A stretch of 58,472 bases of DNA from NAK19 sp034434515 (GCA_034434515.1 DAOTZA010000074.1:1-58472); one strand, 5' to 3'. Shown: positions 8,458 to 16,739, numbered from the stretch's first letter. Translations and numbers: made by a program. Notes: generated by a model not told the origin, from the sequence alone.

Positions 8458-9912
8458 GTGAGTGGCTCTGTCTTCAGTACGACCATGTTCCTGGCAATCT
8501 TGCCAGAGTTGTGGATCTTTGTTTTGGCTTCTCTGGTTCTTCTCCTTGACCTAGCTTTGCCAAAAGAGCAACACCGAAGTTTAGGATGGGTTACTGCTGT
8601 TGGACTTCTCTTGGGCATTGTGGTATGCTTGCTTGTTGCCATCCCTTCTGAGCAAACGCAGTTTGTTTGGGGTGACCTGCTACGTTTCGACCATCTGGGG
8701 TTTGTCTTCAGCCTGCTCTTCATGTTTGGGGCAGCTATGACGGCTTTATTTAGCAGCAATCTAGAAAAGATTGGCCTGCGTGGAGATTTTTATGTCTTGA
8801 TGTTGGTATCCACTTTGGGCATGTGTTTCATGGCTTCGGCCGCAGATGTGATCATGCTCTATCTGGCAATTGAAACGACCTCCATTCCGCTTTATGTGTT
8901 GGCTGGTTTTTACAAAGACGACGATAAGTCGACTGAGGCAGGATTTAAATATCTGCTCTTTGGAGCGATGACCTCAGCGATTATGCTTTTTGGATTCAGT
9001 TACCTTTTTGGGTTGGCGGGTACGACCAATCTGTATGAGCTGGTCAATCAGGTTGCCCAAAATCAACTTTCGCCTTTCCTTCTTTATGGAGTATTGGCAT
9101 TCATTTTAGTAGGCTTCGCTTTCAAAATTTCCGCTTTCCCGTTCCATTTTTGGGCGCCAGATGTCTATAGTGGCGCGCCCACCCCGATTGCTGGTTTCCT
9201 TTCCACTGCCTCAAAGGCGGCTGGTTTTGCTGTGTTGGTACGGGTGCTTTGGGTTGGTTTTCCAGAGATTCAACCCTATTGGGTGTATATTATGACCGGC
9301 GTATCCATTGCCACCATGACGGTTGGTAATTTGCTAGCGCTTGCCCAGAAAGATATCAAACGGTTATTGGCTTACTCGTCAATTGCTCACGCTGGATATG
9401 CATTAATTGGCTTTGTGGCAGTCTCTGAATTAGGTGCAACCAGCGTGATCTTTTATCTGATTGTATATTTGCTAACCAATCTGGCCGCATTTGGCACGGT
9501 GTCAGTCTTTGAAAAGACCAGCGGCTCAAGTGAGATAGCTTCATTGGCTGGCTTAAGCCGGCGTTCCCCCTGGTTAGCAATGATGATGTTAGTGGCATTT
9601 TTATCTCTGGCCGGCATGCCACCATTTGGCGGTTTTGTGATCAAGTTTGCCGTTTTTGCGGCTGCTGTTCAACGAGGCTTGATTGGCCTGGCGGTGATCG
9701 GTGTCTTAAACTCCATTGTAGGGTTGTACTACTATTTGACCGTTTTGAAAGTAATTTACCTTTATCGATCAGAAGAGGAGCATATCGCCGTTCCCATCCC
9801 ACAGGCAAGTTTGCTCGCTCTGGCCGTTCTGTCCATCGGTGTAATTGTTGTGGGTATCATTGCTGCTCCCTGGTTTGATATTGGCACGCTAGGAGCCAGA
9901 GCATTGTGGTAA
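8458..9912 (+). CDS. nuoN: NADH-quinone oxidoreductase subunit N
   Basis: Antiporter-like proton-pumping subunit next to NuoK. The 484-residue product carries the TM5 Glu (LYLAIETTSIPLYVLAGF), TM7 Lys (GFAFKISAFPFHFWAPDVY) and TM8 Lys (STASKAAGFAVLVR). It starts with GTG at 8458, directly after the TAA of the preceding gene (8455-8457), with GGGAGGTG inside the end of that gene. It is the last gene of the nuo operon; a new promoter follows. Confidence 0.94.
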   Translation: MSGSVFSTTMFLAILPELWIFVLASLVLLLDLALPKEQHRSLGWVTAVGLLLGIVVCLLVAIPSEQTQFVWGDLLRFDHLGFVFSLLFMFGAAMTALFSSNLEKIGLRGDFYVLMLVSTLGMCFMASAADVIMLYLAIETTSIPLYVLAGFYKDDDKSTEAGFKYLLFGAMTSAIMLFGFSYLFGLAGTTNLYELVNQVAQNQLSPFLLYGVLAFILVGFAFKISAFPFHFWAPDVYSGAPTPIAGFLSTASKAAGFAVLVRVLWVGFPEIQPYWVYIMTGVSIATMTVGNLLALAQKDIKRLLAYSSIAHAGYALIGFVAVSELGATSVIFYLIVYLLTNLAAFGTVSVFEKTSGSSEIASLAGLSRRSPWLAMMMLVAFLSLAGMPPFGGFVIKFAVFAAAVQRGLIGLAVIGVLNSIVGLYYYLTVLKVIYLYRSEEEHIAVPIPQASLLALAVLSIGVIVVGIIAAPWFDIGTLGARALW

Positions 9913-9939
9913 CTTACAAAACAGGTCAAGATTCTATTA

Positions 9940-9969
9940 TTGACGAGTAGGGAAAGGTTGTGATAAAAT
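9940..9969 (+). promoter_or_regulatory. Promoter of the Fo-ATP synthase operon, extended -10
   Basis: TTGACG (9940-9945), an 18-base spacer and TAAAAT (9964-9969) preceded by TGA, an extended -10 element. The -10 box ends only 9 bases before the ATG at 9979, so the predicted transcription start nearly coincides with the start codon. Confidence 0.65.
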
Positions 9970-9978
9970 CCGCAAGCC

Positions 9979-10281
9979 ATGACCCAAAAGGAAAACTCAC
10001 CGATAAAAGGCGGTTTTCAACCAGCCGATGGAGTGAAGATGATTGCAGTGGCTGGTCAAGTGGGCTGTGTCACATTATTAAGTGTTTTGCTAGCTGTCTT
10101 TTTAGGTTTATATCTCGATCGTATCCTGGGTACACGGCCGCTCATCTTAATCCTTTTGGTACTGGGTTCGGCGCCTTTATCTTTGCTGTTGACTTACTAT
10201 ATTGCTATTCGGGCAACACGACAACCTGGGACATCGATAACAAAGCAGAACGACTCTGAAGATACGAGAGGAGAAAATTAA
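9979..10281 (+). CDS. atpI: AtpZ/AtpI-family ATP synthase accessory membrane protein
   Basis: Small two-helix membrane protein (100 residues) of the AtpZ/AtpI family, often first in ATP synthase operons and implicated in c-ring assembly or ion transport. The second half holds two hydrophobic segments separated by LDRILGTRP, the typical loop. There is no Shine-Dalgarno sequence before the ATG at 9979; with the -10 box 9 bases upstream, this would be a leaderless start. An alternative ATG at about 10036 has GGAG five bases upstream and would give an 81-residue protein, so the start is uncertain. The gene ends 2 bases before atpB. Confidence 0.75.
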   Translation: MTQKENSPIKGGFQPADGVKMIAVAGQVGCVTLLSVLLAVFLGLYLDRILGTRPLILILLVLGSAPLSLLLTYYIAIRATRQPGTSITKQNDSEDTRGEN

Positions 10282-10283
10282 CG

Positions 10284-11324
10284 GTGAGCGAGGAACAACC
10301 GAAAAAGCGTTTCAACCTGAGAACCTTAATTATCTATTTTTGTATTCTTGCTGGCATCTATGCAGCCTTTCTAGGACCTTCCATTTTGAAGCCAGTAAGC
10401 CCGGTCGTTGTGTTACCGGCTGAACCGACGGGGTTATCCATTGGCGGTTTTGACATCACGAATACCATGCTGGCAACCTTAATTGCCGACCTTATCTTGC
10501 TTTCTATTGCAATTTTCGTGGTCAGGAAATTTATCCGTAGTGGTAGTCTAATTCCAAGTGGCTTTTACAATGCCTTTGAGGCTTTGGTGGAGTTCCTGTG
10601 GAACACTGTCGAAGGTGCGGCCGGTAAATGGGCCTATCGAATTTTTCCGGTTCCGGCAACCATCTTTCTACTGATCTTTGTTGCCAATTTAGTCAAGCTT
10701 GTGCCTGGCTTTGAAAGTATTGGCCGAATTAAAGAAGTGCATCATGGTTATGGCTATGCTCCGGTTTTGCTTGCCAAAGTGGGGAATGTTAGCATTTATA
10801 CAATTGATAAAGCACAAAAAAGAGAGCATATTGCTAAAGAAGGAGAGCATAGTGACAGCCATGGTAAAGAAGAAAAGCTTTGTGAAGCCTGTGAAATTGT
10901 TCCATTTTTACGAGGCTCTGCAACGGATTTGAATTTTCCCTTCGCTTTAGCGTTTATCGCTGTCCTGATGACCCAAGTTTATGGCGTTTGGGCATTGGGG
11001 ATCGGCTATTTTGAAAAGTTTTTCCCTATTCGCCAATTGATCAAAGGGGGAGCCATGGGTGCGATTAATTTCATCGTGGGGATATTGGAACTTATCCTGG
11101 AATTTGCCAAAATTCTCTCTTTTGGCTTCCGGTTATTCGGGAATATCTTTGCAGGTACCTTATTGCTCTCTATTGTAGGTGCATTAACGGCTGTCCTCGT
11201 ACCAGTTGGATTGTATTTCTTTGAGGTGTTTTTTGGTATCATTCAAGCTTACGTTTTTTACTTGTTAGCTACCATCTTTATCAGTGGTGCTACAGTTAGC
11301 CATCATGCTGAAGAGGCGCATTAA
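10284..11324 (+). CDS. atpB: ATP synthase Fo subunit a, with His/Cys-rich loop
   Basis: Subunit a forms the proton half-channels against the c-ring. At 346 residues it is longer than usual. The essential Arg helix is present (GFRLFGNIFAGTLLL). Between TM2 and the conserved RGSATDLNFPFALAF segment lies an insertion at about residues 146-210 with H153, H154, H182, H189, H193 and a CEAC pair (C200, C203). By the known topology of subunit a this loop faces outside, so a metal site is possible but unproven. It starts with GTG at 10284 with GAGAGGAG upstream. Confidence 0.92.
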   Translation: MSEEQPKKRFNLRTLIIYFCILAGIYAAFLGPSILKPVSPVVVLPAEPTGLSIGGFDITNTMLATLIADLILLSIAIFVVRKFIRSGSLIPSGFYNAFEALVEFLWNTVEGAAGKWAYRIFPVPATIFLLIFVANLVKLVPGFESIGRIKEVHHGYGYAPVLLAKVGNVSIYTIDKAQKREHIAKEGEHSDSHGKEEKLCEACEIVPFLRGSATDLNFPFALAFIAVLMTQVYGVWALGIGYFEKFFPIRQLIKGGAMGAINFIVGILELILEFAKILSFGFRLFGNIFAGTLLLSIVGALTAVLVPVGLYFFEVFFGIIQAYVFYLLATIFISGATVSHHAEEAH

Positions 11325-11352
11325 AAATCATTGAAAAAGGAGTAGAACGACG

Positions 11353-11595
11353 ATGAATGATCCTGAGGCTTTCGTAAGCGGATTGAAATTGCTTGGCGCT
11401 GGGTTAGCGATGATCAGTGCCATTGGTGCTGGATTCGGGGTAGGGTTAGCTGCTTTTGGTGGTGTTCAGGCAATGGGAAGAAACCCTGACGCAGCACCGA
11501 TCATCCAAACGAACATGATCCTGGGCATGGCATTTGCCGAAGCGATCGCCATTTACGCCCTTGCTGTGGCTCTCATCATCATCTTCGCCGCATGA
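11353..11595 (+). CDS. atpE: ATP synthase Fo subunit c
   Basis: This 80-residue hairpin protein forms the rotating c-ring. Helix 1 is glycine-rich (GAGFGVGLAAFGG), the polar loop is GRNPDA, and helix 2 carries the ion-binding Glu in MAFAEAIAIYALAV. The residues that ligate sodium in Na-type rings (Gln of helix 1, Ser after the Glu) are not present at the aligned positions, which favours proton coupling. The ATG at 11353 follows AAAAAGGAG. Confidence 0.95.
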   Translation: MNDPEAFVSGLKLLGAGLAMISAIGAGFGVGLAAFGGVQAMGRNPDAAPIIQTNMILGMAFAEAIAIYALAVALIIIFAA

Positions 11596-11617
11596 TTCCA
11601 TTTATTGGGAGCGAAGA

Positions 11618-12355
11618 ATGGAGAAATTAGGTATCAATTTAGGTTTCTTCCTCTTTCAGGTTTTCAACTTTACGATTTTAGCCTTGCTAATGTATGCGCT
11701 TGCCTACAAACCGATTGTACGGATGCTGGAAAACCGGAAGAATAAAATTGCTCAGGGCTTGGAAGATGCGCGGATCGCCGCTGAAGCAAGAGCAAATGCA
11801 GAAAAAGAAGCCAAAGCCATCTTAGCTGAGGCTCAGAACAATGCTGCTCAAAAGGTTCGAGAGGCAACCGAAAGGGCGGATGCGGCAGCCAGGGAGATCA
11901 TTGCCCAGGCAGAAGCTCAAGCGAATAAAATCCGCGAAGAAGCCCGTTTAGAAGCTGCTCAAGAGAGAGATCGCATTCTCTTAGAGTTGCGTGGTCAAAT
12001 CGCTTCGCTGGCGATTGCTGCTGCTCAAAAACTAATCGGTGAAGCGCTGGATGAAAAACGTCAACACGCCCTACTGGAAGAGTTCTTCTCGGGTGTGAAA
12101 TCTGGAAAGGTTGTTGTCCTAGAAAATGTAGAGTTAAGCGGTGATTCGGCGGAGGTGATTAGCGCTTTGCCGCTGCTTCCTCATGAACAGGAAACCGTGA
12201 AAAGAGATATCTTGTCTAAAATGGGAGAGCAAGCCACAGTATCTTTTCGAGTTGATCCATCCATTATGGGAGGCTTGATCGTCAAAGTTGGTGATAAGAT
12301 TTTGGATGGATCGGTTGTTGGGCAACTTGAAAATTTGAGGCAATCGCTTCAGTAA
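11618..12355 (+). CDS. atpF: ATP synthase b-delta fusion protein (AtpF-AtpH), lacking the delta N-terminal domain
   Basis: The 245-residue protein joins two stator subunits. Residues 1-30 are the membrane anchor of subunit b, about 35-150 a long Ala/Glu/Arg-rich coiled coil ending in LAIAAAQKLIGEALDE (the b C-terminus), and about 176-245 match the C-terminal domain of delta (AEVISALPLLPHEQE, DPSIMGGLIVKVGDKILDGS, LENLRQSL). The roughly 105-residue six-helix N-terminal domain of delta that normally binds the alpha subunits is absent. The ATG at 11618 follows GGGAGCGAAG. A strong terminator follows directly, and no F1 genes follow. Confidence 0.9.
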   Translation: MEKLGINLGFFLFQVFNFTILALLMYALAYKPIVRMLENRKNKIAQGLEDARIAAEARANAEKEAKAILAEAQNNAAQKVREATERADAAAREIIAQAEAQANKIREEARLEAAQERDRILLELRGQIASLAIAAAQKLIGEALDEKRQHALLEEFFSGVKSGKVVVLENVELSGDSAEVISALPLLPHEQETVKRDILSKMGEQATVSFRVDPSIMGGLIVKVGDKILDGSVVGQLENLRQSLQ

Positions 12356-12381
12356 TTCATGTGCAGGTTATAAAATCTGTA

Positions 12382-12414
12382 AGACGGGTCAGGGTCACCT
12401 TGACCCGTCTTTTT
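12382..12414 (+). terminator. Rho-independent terminator after the Fo operon
   Basis: AGACGGGTCA (12382-12391) pairs perfectly with TGACCCGTCT (12401-12410) around a 9-base loop, followed by TTTT. It ends the atpI-B-E-FH transcript 27 bases after the last stop codon. Confidence 0.9.
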
Positions 12415-12449
12415 AACATCTCAGTTAATTCTTTCACCAGGTGACAGAT

Positions 12450-12455
12450 TATAAT
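12450..12455 (+). promoter_or_regulatory. Possible -10 box for murE
   Basis: A perfect TATAAT lies 60 bases before the murE start, just after the Fo terminator. No good -35 element at the usual distance is visible, so this is a candidate only. Confidence 0.35.
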
Positions 12456-12514
12456 TTTTGCATCTGCTTTACCAGGTTTTCCCGGTAGATCAGGCTTTGA
12501 TGAGGAAAAACCGC

Positions 12515-14086
12515 ATGAAATTATCCGAAATCCTTCAACCGCTTGCGGAACTCAAATTGATGGTTTATCCTCCCCGAAGGATGGTTGATCTTGAAGTTCA
12601 AGGGATCGTTTCCGATTCCAGACAAGTGCAACCCGGAAGCATCTTTGTCGCTATCGCAGGTTTGACCTTTGATGGTCATGACTATATTTTTCAAGCAGTT
12701 CAAGATGGTGCGGTTGCGGTGGTAGGTGAACGAGCAGATATAGCAATTTCAGTGCCTTATATTCAGGTGGTCAACTCGCGCAAAGCCCTGGCAACGCTTT
12801 CAGCAGCCTGGTATGGTTTTCCAGCCCGTAAAATGACGATCATTGGAGTTACTGGCACAGATGGAAAAACCACAACCTGCAATTTTATTTATCAAATTCT
12901 GAAAACAGCAGGATACTCGGTTGGGATGATTTCAACCGTGAGCGCGGTGATTGGTAATGAAACGATTGATACCGGATTTCATGTTACCACACCAGATGCC
13001 CCTCAAATCCAAGATTTGTTAGCCAGGATGGCAGCGCGAGCACCCAACCCGATTACTCATGTTGTCCTGGAAACAACCTCCCATGGCTTAGCTCAATCTC
13101 GAGTTTCAGCTTGTGAGTACGACATTGGTGTATTTACCAATATCACCCACGAACATCTGGATTTTCACGGAACTTATGAAAATTATCGGGCAGCAAAAGC
13201 GCAGTTGATAGAAGAACTGGAAAAAACAGTGCAAAAAGATCAAGGAAACATCCGTCTTGCTGTGCTGAATCGCGATGATGCATCCTATGAATATTTGCGA
13301 GAGACCGTTAAGCGCTATCCCTCTGTGAAGGTGATTGCCTACGGTAAAAGCCTTGAGGCTGAGGTGAGGGCTGAAAAAATCGAAATCATCGACCAAAAAC
13401 CGCAATTCATCATAGAAAAAAATGGGCATCGAACTTTTGTGCAACTTAACCTGATTGGTGAATACAACATCTCCAATGCCCTAGCTGCCTGGTGCGCAAC
13501 GGTTGAGGGGTTGGGGATTAATGCAGACGTGGCTGCAGAGGGTCTTAGGCAGGTGAGCTCCATTCCAGGCAGAATGGAAAGGGTTGAGCTGGGACAATCC
13601 TACCTGGCAATTGTGGATTTTGCACATACTCCAAATGCACTGCGGAGTGCTTTGATCAGCGCCAGAAGACTAGCCAATGGAAGGTTAATTGCGGTCTTTG
13701 GTTCAGCAGGGTTACGCGATCGTGAAAAACGATGGCAGATGGCAGAAATTGGGGTCAAACTGGCTGATATTTGTATATTCACAGCAGAAGATCCCCGAAC
13801 TGAAAGTGTTGAGGCAATCTTGCTTGCAATGAAAGGTGGGGCAGATGCGGCAGGGGGAGTAGAGGGGAAGAATTATTTTCGCATAGCCGACCGCCGCGCA
13901 GCTATTCGAATGGCTGTCCACCTGGCTAGAGCTGGCGATGTGTTACTCGTACTTGGCAAGGGGCATGAGCAGTCGATGTGTTTTGGGGAGATTGAGTATG
14001 CCTGGGATGACCGCGTTGCGTTGAAAAGTGCCATTGCGGACCAACTTGGCATCCCAGGTCCATCGATGCCGTTTTTACCGAGTTAG
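12515..14086 (+). CDS. murE: UDP-N-acetylmuramyl-tripeptide synthetase
   Basis: Adds the third, diamino residue to UDP-MurNAc-L-Ala-D-Glu in peptidoglycan synthesis, in the cytoplasm. The 523-residue product has the Mur ligase P-loop GVTGTDGKTTT (about 111-121), ETTSHGL, and NITHEHLDFHGTYENYRAAK. The loop that in meso-DAP enzymes reads DNPR is here EDPRTE (425-430), keeping the Arg but changing the first two residues; the third-residue substrate is therefore uncertain and could be ornithine or another diamino acid. The ATG at 12515 is favoured by TGAGGA 8 bases upstream; an in-frame ATG at 12500 is an alternative. Its stop overlaps the pnp stop on the other strand. Confidence 0.9.
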   Translation: MKLSEILQPLAELKLMVYPPRRMVDLEVQGIVSDSRQVQPGSIFVAIAGLTFDGHDYIFQAVQDGAVAVVGERADIAISVPYIQVVNSRKALATLSAAWYGFPARKMTIIGVTGTDGKTTTCNFIYQILKTAGYSVGMISTVSAVIGNETIDTGFHVTTPDAPQIQDLLARMAARAPNPITHVVLETTSHGLAQSRVSACEYDIGVFTNITHEHLDFHGTYENYRAAKAQLIEELEKTVQKDQGNIRLAVLNRDDASYEYLRETVKRYPSVKVIAYGKSLEAEVRAEKIEIIDQKPQFIIEKNGHRTFVQLNLIGEYNISNALAAWCATVEGLGINADVAAEGLRQVSSIPGRMERVELGQSYLAIVDFAHTPNALRSALISARRLANGRLIAVFGSAGLRDREKRWQMAEIGVKLADICIFTAEDPRTESVEAILLAMKGGADAAGGVEGKNYFRIADRRAAIRMAVHLARAGDVLLVLGKGHEQSMCFGEIEYAWDDRVALKSAIADQLGIPGPSMPFLPS

Positions 14087-16299
14087 CGGCGAGAGTGTCC
14101 GCCTGAGGAACGTTTGTCGTCTTTCCTGCCCCCAGGTTGAGGACGGAAACCGCTGCTCGGACGGGGTGCTCCACCCCGTTGATCACGCACTTGGGCTTCT
14201 TCCGCAGACCAACCTTCCAGAACGGCTGCCCGTGAAAGGCGAATTTTTCCCTGGCTGTCAATGTCGGTGACCATAACCGTGATTTCATCCCCAACGCGGA
14301 CAATATCTTCGACTTTATTGACCCGCGCTGAATCGAGTTGGGAGATATGAACAAGACCATCGACATTGGGGAGGATTTCGACAAAAGCGCCAAAGTCCGC
14401 AACCCGGACAACTTTTCCGGTGTAAATCCGCCCAACTACCGGCGTTTCGGTTAGATTCTCAACCCTTTCGACAGCGATTCGGGCTGATTCTCCATCGGTA
14501 GCTGCGATGAAGACTGAACCATCCTCGCCTATATCGATCTTGGTGTTAGTTTCTTCTTGAATACTGCGGATGGTTTTACCGCCTGGACCAATGACGGCCC
14601 CGATTTTGTCAATCGGTATCTGTACAACGGTGATCCGCGGTGCATGGGGTTTTAGCTCCGGACGGGGTGCGGGAATCACCTCTAACATTTTTTCTAAAAT
14701 AAATGCTCTGGCTGCTTTTGCCTTATTGAGAGCTTCAAGCATCAAGTCAGAAGATATACCTTTTATCTTGATATCCATTTGCAGAGCAGTAATCCCTTTT
14801 GGTGTTCCGGCAACTTTGAAATCCATATCTCCAAAATGGTCTTCCAAACCAAGGATATCGGTTAAGATGGCATAGCGATCACCCTCCTTAACCAATCCCA
14901 TTGCGACACCGGCAACCGGCGCTGAAATGGGAACTCCGGTATCCATCAGCGCAAGCGTTGAACCACACACCGACGCCATGGAAGATGAGCCGTTGGAAGA
15001 TAGCACCTCGGAAACCAATCGAAGTGTGTAAGGGAATTTGTTTTCCGGTGGAATGACCGGTACTAGCGCTCTTTCTGCTAAAGCGCCGTGACCGATCTCC
15101 CGCCTGGAAGCTCCGCGCAGTGCCTTGACCTCGCCAGTTGAGAACGGTGGGAAGTTGTAGTGATGCATATATCGTTTACTCTCGGCAGGAGACAGGCTGT
15201 CGATTTCTTGTGCTTCTCGCGGGGTTCCAAGAGTTGCCAGGGTTAGCACTTGCGTTTCACCCCGCGTAAACAACCCCGAACCATGAGCGCGCGGGCTGAC
15301 GTTGACTTCGCACCAGATTGGACGGATTTCATCGAGACGGCGTCCGTCTGCTCGAAGTCCTTCTTCTAAGATGCGGCGACGGACAATTTCTTTATAACAA
15401 TTCTCTAATGCGGCCCGAATCTCGAATTCTGTTGTAGAAAAAGCCTCTTGATATTTTTCAATCAATGAGGTTTCCAGTTGCTTGAAGGCTGCGTTCCGTT
15501 CACTTTTGACATAGGGCTTTTCTAAAACCTGAAGGATGACTGGACTGGCTTCCTCGCGAATGGCTGATCTTAGAGCTTCATTTTCTGTGGCAACAATGTA
15601 GGTCGCTTTGGGTTTGCCAATTTTTGCTGCCAGTTCTTCTTGTAGATCGATGATGGGTTGGAGGGCTTGATGACCAAAAGCAAGCGCTTCGATCATTTCT
15701 TCTTCGCTGACCTCGTTTGCGCCGCATTCCACCATCAGGATCACGTCGCGGGTGCCTGCCATCCGTAGATCGAGGTCAGAATACTCAATTTCGGTAAATG
15801 TTGGGTTGACAAGGTATTGACCATCGATTCGCCCAATGCGAACTGCGCCAATTGGTCCGCCCCAAGGAATATCCGAGATGGCAAGTGCTGCAGAAGCAGC
15901 ATTGACGGCGAGGATATCAATGGGGTTTTCCCCGTCTGACGAAAGAGAATACAAAATAATTTGAACTTCGTTGCGCAGATCTTTGGGGAAGAGAGGTCGT
16001 AAGGGGCGGTCGGCAAGACGGGCAGTTAAGATCGCCTCGTCTGAAGGTCGTCCTTCGCGACGGAAAAACGAGCCAGGAATTCTACCGCCGGCGTACATCC
16101 TTTCTTCGTATTCAACGGTGAGAGGGAAAAAATCAACGCTTTCCTTGGGTTCACTGCTCATCGTTGCGGCTGCAAACACAACCGTATCCCCAACCCGAAT
16201 GGTTACTGCGCCCCCTGCCTGGGCAGCAATTTTGCCTGTTTCGATTTGAAAACGTTTATTTCCGACTACGGTTTCAACAATTACACTTTCTGGTTTCAT
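14083..16299 (-). CDS. pnp: Polyribonucleotide nucleotidyltransferase (PNPase)
   Basis: Phosphorolytic 3'-5' exoribonuclease of RNA turnover. The 738-residue product has two RNase PH domains (first with GSFFRREGRPSDEAILTARL; second with GLFTRGETQVLTLATLG and DILGLEDHFGDMDFKVAGT), then KH (IGAVIGPGGKTIRSIQEET) and S1 (GRIYTGKVVRVADFGAFVEI) domains and a Gly/Arg/Ser-rich tail. The start at 16299 has AGGAAAG upstream. It follows rpsO in the classical rpsO-pnp order, with a hairpin in the intergenic region. Its TAA (14083-14085) overlaps the murE TAG. Confidence 0.96.
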   Translation of the reverse strand: MKPESVIVETVVGNKRFQIETGKIAAQAGGAVTIRVGDTVVFAAATMSSEPKESVDFFPLTVEYEERMYAGGRIPGSFFRREGRPSDEAILTARLADRPLRPLFPKDLRNEVQIILYSLSSDGENPIDILAVNAASAALAISDIPWGGPIGAVRIGRIDGQYLVNPTFTEIEYSDLDLRMAGTRDVILMVECGANEVSEEEMIEALAFGHQALQPIIDLQEELAAKIGKPKATYIVATENEALRSAIREEASPVILQVLEKPYVKSERNAAFKQLETSLIEKYQEAFSTTEFEIRAALENCYKEIVRRRILEEGLRADGRRLDEIRPIWCEVNVSPRAHGSGLFTRGETQVLTLATLGTPREAQEIDSLSPAESKRYMHHYNFPPFSTGEVKALRGASRREIGHGALAERALVPVIPPENKFPYTLRLVSEVLSSNGSSSMASVCGSTLALMDTGVPISAPVAGVAMGLVKEGDRYAILTDILGLEDHFGDMDFKVAGTPKGITALQMDIKIKGISSDLMLEALNKAKAARAFILEKMLEVIPAPRPELKPHAPRITVVQIPIDKIGAVIGPGGKTIRSIQEETNTKIDIGEDGSVFIAATDGESARIAVERVENLTETPVVGRIYTGKVVRVADFGAFVEILPNVDGLVHISQLDSARVNKVEDIVRVGDEITVMVTDIDSQGKIRLSRAAVLEGWSAEEAQVRDQRGGAPRPSSGFRPQPGGRKDDKRSSGGHSRR

Positions 16300-16359
16300 T
16301 TTCTTTCCTATTTTTTGAAGATGATTGATTATCCCCGTACAATTTTGTTTAAGGAATGA

Positions 16360-16389
16360 GAGTAGATGAGAAAAAGTACCCATCTACTC
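16360..16389 (-). promoter_or_regulatory. Hairpin in the rpsO-pnp intergenic region
   Basis: GAGTAGATG (16360-16368) pairs perfectly with CATCTACTC (16381-16389) around a 12-base loop in the message between rpsO and pnp. In E. coli the same interval holds an RNase III hairpin through which PNPase represses itself. Here the position is the same but the sequence is unrelated, so a similar role is inference. Confidence 0.5.
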
Positions 16390-16397
16390 CCTGTGTC

Positions 16398-16670
16398 CTA
16401 TTTGCGGCGGATATTAAGACGATCGGTTAATGCAGTATACCGGTTATAGTCATTGCGGCGAAGGTAGGCCAGTAAGCGGCGTCGTCTGCCAACTAACTTA
16501 AGAAGGCCGCGTCTTGACGACTCATCGTGCTTATGAGCTTTAAGATGCTCGGTAAGCTGGTTGATTCGGGTAGTAAGTAAGGCAATTTGTACTTCCGGAG
16601 ATCCCGTGTCGTTGCTGTGACGGGAAAACTCCTGCATTAACTTTTGTTTTGACTCCTTATCTAGTGTCAT
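16398..16670 (-). CDS. rpsO: 30S ribosomal protein S15
   Basis: Binds 16S rRNA in the central domain of the small subunit. The 90-residue product has the standard length and motifs (DTGSPEVQIALLTTRINQLT and LLKLVGRRRRLLAYLRR). It is transcribed with pnp from an extended -10 promoter at 16759-16767, with a leader of about 80 bases that contains a hairpin. The start at 16670 is the only plausible one, preceded by GGAG. Confidence 0.97.
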   Translation of the reverse strand: MTLDKESKQKLMQEFSRHSNDTGSPEVQIALLTTRINQLTEHLKAHKHDESSRRGLLKLVGRRRRLLAYLRRNDYNRYTALTDRLNIRRK

Positions 16671-16712
16671 GACTTCTGCTCTCCTAAATCTAAATTCCTG
16701 TGCAGGTCTCCA

Positions 16713-16739
16713 ATTCCAGAGCTTGTTAAGCCTTGGAAT
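16713..16739 (-). promoter_or_regulatory. Leader hairpin upstream of rpsO
   Basis: ATTCCA (16713-16718) pairs with TGGAAT (16734-16739), with an inner CTT/AAG helix (16722-16724, 16728-16730) and a 3-base loop. S15 leaders in several bacterial groups fold into S15-binding structures for autoregulation; this hairpin is a candidate but does not obviously match a known class. Confidence 0.35.

Noticed and set aside
11534..11617. Longer start for the atpF-atpH gene at 11534
   Set aside because: It would overlap atpE for 60 bases in another frame; the ATG at 11618 has a ribosome binding site and begins like subunit b.
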